From: Candidatus Mediterraneibacter gallistercoris
GTDB lineage: Bacteria > Bacillota_A > Clostridia > Lachnospirales > Lachnospiraceae
DNA length: 39,321 nt
Direction: 5' to 3'
Assembly (NCBI GenBank): GCA_019119745.1
Contig: DWWI01000261.1
Span: 1-39,321, forward strand
A program made the translations under genes and the position numbers. Every line of letters begins with the position of its first letter. The stretch's first letter is position 1. Of this stretch, positions 35,675 to 39,321 are shown one piece after another. Under the pieces are notes generated by a model that did not search any database, was not told where the DNA came from, and saw only the letters and a list, made by a program, of their open reading frames with translations.

Positions 35675-38236
35675 ATGCAGAAAAATAAAGTTTATAAGTT
35701 TTTCTCATACAATATATTTTGGTATCTGTCCGCTTTTCTGTTAACGTTGTTTGTTCTTTTTATTTCTATGACAATAGATGGCATTTTCCCATTTGGAGAT
35801 AAATCTGTCTTGAAGTGGGATCTGGAGATTCAATATATTGACATTTATGCATGGTTTAGAAATGCATTGCACAATGGCGATGGACTTTTTTATTCTTTTT
35901 CTAAGTCGCTTGGCGGAAATATGTTCGGAGTGTTTTCACTTTATCTGGGCAGCCCATTTAATCTTCTAATATATTTTTTTGAGGTAGAGGATATTCCGGT
36001 ATTCCTCGTTTTGCTTACAGTTTTAAAATTATGTCTGGCTGCGGTTACCGTCAGTATTTTTATCACCAGACGTTTCGCGCTGAAAAGCAGAGTGCCTATA
36101 CTTATTTGCTCAGTAGCATATGCCTTATTTGAATACAATGTTGCATTCTGCAGCAACCTTCATTTCTTGGATGCTGTATATATGTTGCCATTGGCAGCTT
36201 TGGGTGTATGGCAGCTAATAAACTATAGAAAGAAGGCTCTTTTATATATCACAACAGCCTATGTAATTATATGCAATTGGTATATAGGGTATATGGTCTG
36301 CCTGTTTACAGTGTTTGATTTTATTTTTGAATACTATTTGAACAGCCGGGGAAAGTCATTTAAAGAATTTTTTTCTGCTGGCATACGGTATATTAGTACT
36401 ATGGTGTTAGGCGTTTTGACAAGTGCTGTATTCTTTCTGCCATCAGTTCTTGCTTCAATGAATGGAAAAGGTGTTTTAAGTTTTGATAAACTTATACCGG
36501 ATTTTCATGTGGATCCTCTTTATCCTCTGAGGGCTTTGTTTATTACAGCTCCTACAAATGTGGAACATGGGATGCCGGCTATTTATATCAGCTATCTGAT
36601 CGTTATACTTTGTATTATGTTTTTGATAAACAAAAGAATTGACAAAAGACTGAGAAGAGCGGTCGGCGGATTTTTGCTTTTTGTATTCATCAGTTTTTCG
36701 TTTGTCCCTCTTGAGATTATATGGACTGATTTTAAAGAGACTTATTCTTTTCATCACAGATATGCATTTGTATTCGGGCTTTTGATGGTAATAGCAGCAT
36801 GTTTTTATTTGCGTGAGCTGGAGAAAAATCGTAAGGTGTTTTCGCGGAGACAACTTCTGCTGGCGGGTATAATGCTGGGAGGATGGTTCATTGTACAGGA
36901 TCTTGTTTCAAATTTAGGAACAATAAAACAGGTTTTGTTTACCTTGTTTTTAATTTTGGGATATCTTGTTTTACTTACGGGATGCATATATTTTCCCAAA
37001 AGGGCCAGAATGGCGACAGGGATATTATTACTCGGGCTATTTGCATTTGAACAGACTTATAATGTAGCTAATGCATTTGAGGGATATAACATAACAGTCA
37101 ATGAATATAAAGATTATACCCAAGAAATGAAAAATGAAATCCGGAGACTAAAAACAGATGAAGAAAAGACTTTTTATAGAATCGAAAAGACTTTTTCTGA
37201 AATGTCAAACCGTAGGGACGATAGAGAACCGGCTGCATCGGAAGCATTTGTATATGAATATAATGGAGTAACGCATTATAGTTCTATTTATGATGGAAGT
37301 GTAAATGATTTTTTGGTCAAACTTGGATATTGTAAGCAGGATGCAATGGCATCAAATTATGTGGATACTAATTTCCTTGCAGATTCTTTACTGGGAATCA
37401 GGTACATTATAAGCGAGGAAGATCAGCAGCCTGTTCTCAATAAAATAGCAGATTATCCTGAAAGGGATGGAACTGCAGTATATAAAAATGAGTATGCACT
37501 TGATTTTGGAACAGTTTGCGTCGGAGATACGCGGGAGTTTAAATGGGGAGCTGACCCATTTGAAGATGCACAGATTATTTTAAATACTGTCCTAAATGAG
37601 GATAACACATATTATACGTATCTTAATACGGATTTGACTGATGCCGAGGATGTGACTTGGGATATAGAAGTTTCCCAGACAGGACCGGTGTATGCTTATT
37701 TTAATTCCGGGCATTCAGACGTGGATGTTTATGTTAATGGAGAATTTAAACAGACATATTTCGGCAGATTTTATAAAAACGTAATGTATCTAGGCAATTA
37801 TGAAGAAGGCGATATAATTCATTTAAGTCTGAAAGATACCCATGACCAAGATTATGATTATCATCTAGTGGCAGTATGCCTGAATGAGGAATTTACTAAA
37901 GAGAAACTAGCTCAGGCTCAAAAAGATTCGTTCGATCCGGACATTGTCAAAGGAGGATATATAAAAGGAACTTACATGAGTGAAAGCACCGTTAATATGG
38001 TGCTTCAGGTTCCGTATGATTCGGGCTGGGAAATAACAGTTAATGGGGAAAAAACTTCATATAAGGAAGCATTTAACGGGCTTATAGAAATCCAGCTTCC
38101 AGACGGGGAAAGCGATATCGAAATGAAGTATACACCTCCGGGGTTAATAATAGGAAGTGCATGTACTATAGCTGGAATTGCTGCATTTAGTGTGTGGAGT
38201 GTGGTTTGCTTGCGGAAACGAAAAGTGAAAGTGTAG
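35675..38236 (+). CDS. YfhO family membrane protein, putative GT-C extracytoplasmic glycosyltransferase
   Basis: A large polytopic protein of 853 residues with about a dozen membrane helices up to residue 470, then a long extracellular C-terminal domain and a final helix (IIGSACTIAGIAAFSVWSVV). The first external loop has WDLEIQYID (Asp49, Gln53-Tyr54), the acidic motif typical of GT-C enzymes. YfhO proteins are linked to glycosylation of teichoic acids from lipid-phosphate sugars, in three-part systems with a CsbB-like GT2 and a flippase. Here the GT2 at 21,565 and the two SMR-like proteins could supply the lipid-linked sugar. AGGAGG precedes the ATG. The polymer substrate is inferred. Confidence 0.88.
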   Translation: MQKNKVYKFFSYNIFWYLSAFLLTLFVLFISMTIDGIFPFGDKSVLKWDLEIQYIDIYAWFRNALHNGDGLFYSFSKSLGGNMFGVFSLYLGSPFNLLIYFFEVEDIPVFLVLLTVLKLCLAAVTVSIFITRRFALKSRVPILICSVAYALFEYNVAFCSNLHFLDAVYMLPLAALGVWQLINYRKKALLYITTAYVIICNWYIGYMVCLFTVFDFIFEYYLNSRGKSFKEFFSAGIRYISTMVLGVLTSAVFFLPSVLASMNGKGVLSFDKLIPDFHVDPLYPLRALFITAPTNVEHGMPAIYISYLIVILCIMFLINKRIDKRLRRAVGGFLLFVFISFSFVPLEIIWTDFKETYSFHHRYAFVFGLLMVIAACFYLRELEKNRKVFSRRQLLLAGIMLGGWFIVQDLVSNLGTIKQVLFTLFLILGYLVLLTGCIYFPKRARMATGILLLGLFAFEQTYNVANAFEGYNITVNEYKDYTQEMKNEIRRLKTDEEKTFYRIEKTFSEMSNRRDDREPAASEAFVYEYNGVTHYSSIYDGSVNDFLVKLGYCKQDAMASNYVDTNFLADSLLGIRYIISEEDQQPVLNKIADYPERDGTAVYKNEYALDFGTVCVGDTREFKWGADPFEDAQIILNTVLNEDNTYYTYLNTDLTDAEDVTWDIEVSQTGPVYAYFNSGHSDVDVYVNGEFKQTYFGRFYKNVMYLGNYEEGDIIHLSLKDTHDQDYDYHLVAVCLNEEFTKEKLAQAQKDSFDPDIVKGGYIKGTYMSESTVNMVLQVPYDSGWEITVNGEKTSYKEAFNGLIEIQLPDGESDIEMKYTPPGLIIGSACTIAGIAAFSVWSVVCLRKRKVKV

Positions 38237-38296
38237 TTATTTCAGAAATGTTGAAAATATGCGGGGATAATTACAGTGTAGAAAGCGAGGAAAAAT

Positions 38297-39321
38297 ATGA
38301 AAAAGTACGATTATCTGATTGTTGGAGCAGGTCTTTACGGGGCCGTTATGGCTTATGAACTGGGAAAACAGGGAAAAAAATGTCTTGTAATTGACCGCCG
38401 TAATCATATTGCAGGAAATATTTATTGTGAGGATATTGAAGGAATACACGTTCATAAATACGGAGCGCATATTTTCCATACATCTGACAAAAAGGTATGG
38501 GATTATATTAATCAATTTGCAGAGTTTAATAATTATATTAATTCGCCGGTTGCAGTATATAAGAACGAACTTTACAATATGCCGTTTAACATGAATACTT
38601 TTAGCAAAATGTGGGGAATCAGAACTCCGCAGGAGGCAAAAGATATCATTGAAAAACAGAGAAAGGAAACAGGAATAACAGAACCAAAGAATTTGGAGGA
38701 GCAGGCTCTGTTTTTGGTAGGTAAAGATATTTATGAAAAATTGGTGAAAGGTTATACCGAGAAACAATGGGGAAGAAAATGCACTGAACTTCCTGCATTT
38801 ATTATCAAAAGACTGCCTTGCCGATTTATGTATGATAATAATTATTTTAACGACAGATATCAAGGTATCCCTATTGGCGGTTACACACCAATTATAGAGA
38901 AAATGCTGGAAGGTGCAGACGTGCGTACGGGTGTTGACTTCTTTGAATTTAGAAAAGAAAATCCAGATATTGCAGAAAAAATAATATTTACAGGCCAGAT
39001 TGATGAATATTTTGGATATAGTCTGGGAGCGCTGGAGTATCGTTCCGTACGGTTTGAAACAGAAGTACTTGATTGTGAAAACTATCAGGGAAATGCAGTA
39101 GTAAATTATACAGATCGTGAAGTCCCATATACCCGTATTATAGAGCATAAGCATTTTGAGTTTGGAAAGCAGGAAAAGACTGTAATTTCCAAAGAGTACT
39201 CTTCCGAATGGAGCGTGGGAATGGAGCCCTACTATCCGGTTAATGATGAAAAGAATAATCAGTTATACTTAAAATATAAACAGCTGGCGCAGCAGGAAAA
39301 TAATGTAATCTTTGGCGGCAG
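38297..39321 (+). CDS. glf: UDP-galactopyranose mutase, 3' end cut by the window
   Basis: FAD enzyme interconverting UDP-galactopyranose and UDP-galactofuranose. The 341 codons present show the FAD motif LIVGAGLYGAVMAYELG, GGN/AGN-type HIAGNIYCEDIEGIHVHKYG, GAHIFHTSDKKVWDYIN, VKGYTEKQWGRKCTELPA and GYTPIIEKMLEGADV, matching Glf throughout. The frame is open to the right edge, so perhaps the last 25-40 residues are missing. GAGGAAAAAT precedes the ATG. A long antisense open frame over the same bases is a shadow. It implies galactofuranose in the polymer of this locus. Confidence 0.96.
   Translation, partial: MKKYDYLIVGAGLYGAVMAYELGKQGKKCLVIDRRNHIAGNIYCEDIEGIHVHKYGAHIFHTSDKKVWDYINQFAEFNNYINSPVAVYKNELYNMPFNMNTFSKMWGIRTPQEAKDIIEKQRKETGITEPKNLEEQALFLVGKDIYEKLVKGYTEKQWGRKCTELPAFIIKRLPCRFMYDNNYFNDRYQGIPIGGYTPIIEKMLEGADVRTGVDFFEFRKENPDIAEKIIFTGQIDEYFGYSLGALEYRSVRFETEVLDCENYQGNAVVNYTDREVPYTRIIEHKHFEFGKQEKTVISKEYSSEWSVGMEPYYPVNDEKNNQLYLKYKQLAQQENNVIFGG

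Noticed and set aside
38237..39154. Antisense open frame of 305 codons over the glf region
   Set aside because: The + strand encodes UDP-galactopyranose mutase with full motif support to the edge; the antisense frame is low-complexity and hydrophobic by chance of AT-rich codons.

Overview
The window reads as a low-to-mid GC Gram-positive chromosome segment, most likely from a gut-type Clostridia/Lachnospiraceae relative. The grounds are the protein flavour, the strong Shine-Dalgarno (SD) sites with ATG starts, the cdaA-cdaR pair, teichoic-acid genes and choline-binding-type repeats. All genes lie on the + strand. The genus cannot be fixed from sequence reading alone. By eye, about the first 13.7 kb is more GC-rich than the rest.

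Region 1 (1-13.8 kb) is housekeeping. It holds uvrA (nucleotide excision repair), a solitary mreB with its own promoter, structured leader and terminator, recD2 (helicase) and comFC. comFC appears to start at a CTG overlapping the recD2 stop. Next comes a promoter driving two membrane proteins of unknown function, cdaA (c-di-AMP synthase) and cdaR (its YbbR-domain regulator). These are followed by an HPr-family protein, a nucleotidyltransferase and a LytR-CpsA-Psr (LCP) wall-polymer ligase. A strong terminator closes the block near 13,740-13,779.

Region 2 (13.9-17.75 kb) holds two secreted wall enzymes. One is a GH25 lysozyme and the other an L,D-transpeptidase. Each carries an array of choline-binding-type aromatic repeats, and in the lysozyme gene these are exact 120-bp tandem units. 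A perfect hairpin terminator follows.

Region 3 (17.8 kb to the right edge) is a wall teichoic-acid/cell-surface polysaccharide locus. RfbA and RfbB make dTDP-4-keto-6-deoxyglucose. A WecE-like aminotransferase and a GNAT acetyltransferase probably turn it into dTDP-Fuc4NAc; no rhamnose genes follow. An undecaprenyl-phosphate glycosyltransferase and two small EmrE/ArnE-ArnF-like proteins could load and flip the sugar on a lipid carrier. A YfhO-type GT-C membrane enzyme further along could transfer it outside the cell. tarI-tarJ (CDP-ribitol synthesis), tarG-tarH (ABC exporter) and one TarF/TagF-like polyol-phosphotransferase supply a ribitol-phosphate polymer. Five further GT2 enzymes (three close paralogues), one GT8, ugd (UDP-glucuronate) and glf (UDP-galactofuranose, cut by the right edge) add sugars.

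The working hypothesis is that the locus builds a ribitol-phosphate wall polymer decorated outside the cell with a dTDP-derived aminosugar. The LCP ligase and the repeat-bearing lysozyme and transpeptidase next door could attach or recognise it. No tRNA, rRNA, CRISPR array or insertion sequence was seen, and no gene-free stretch exceeds about 300 bases.
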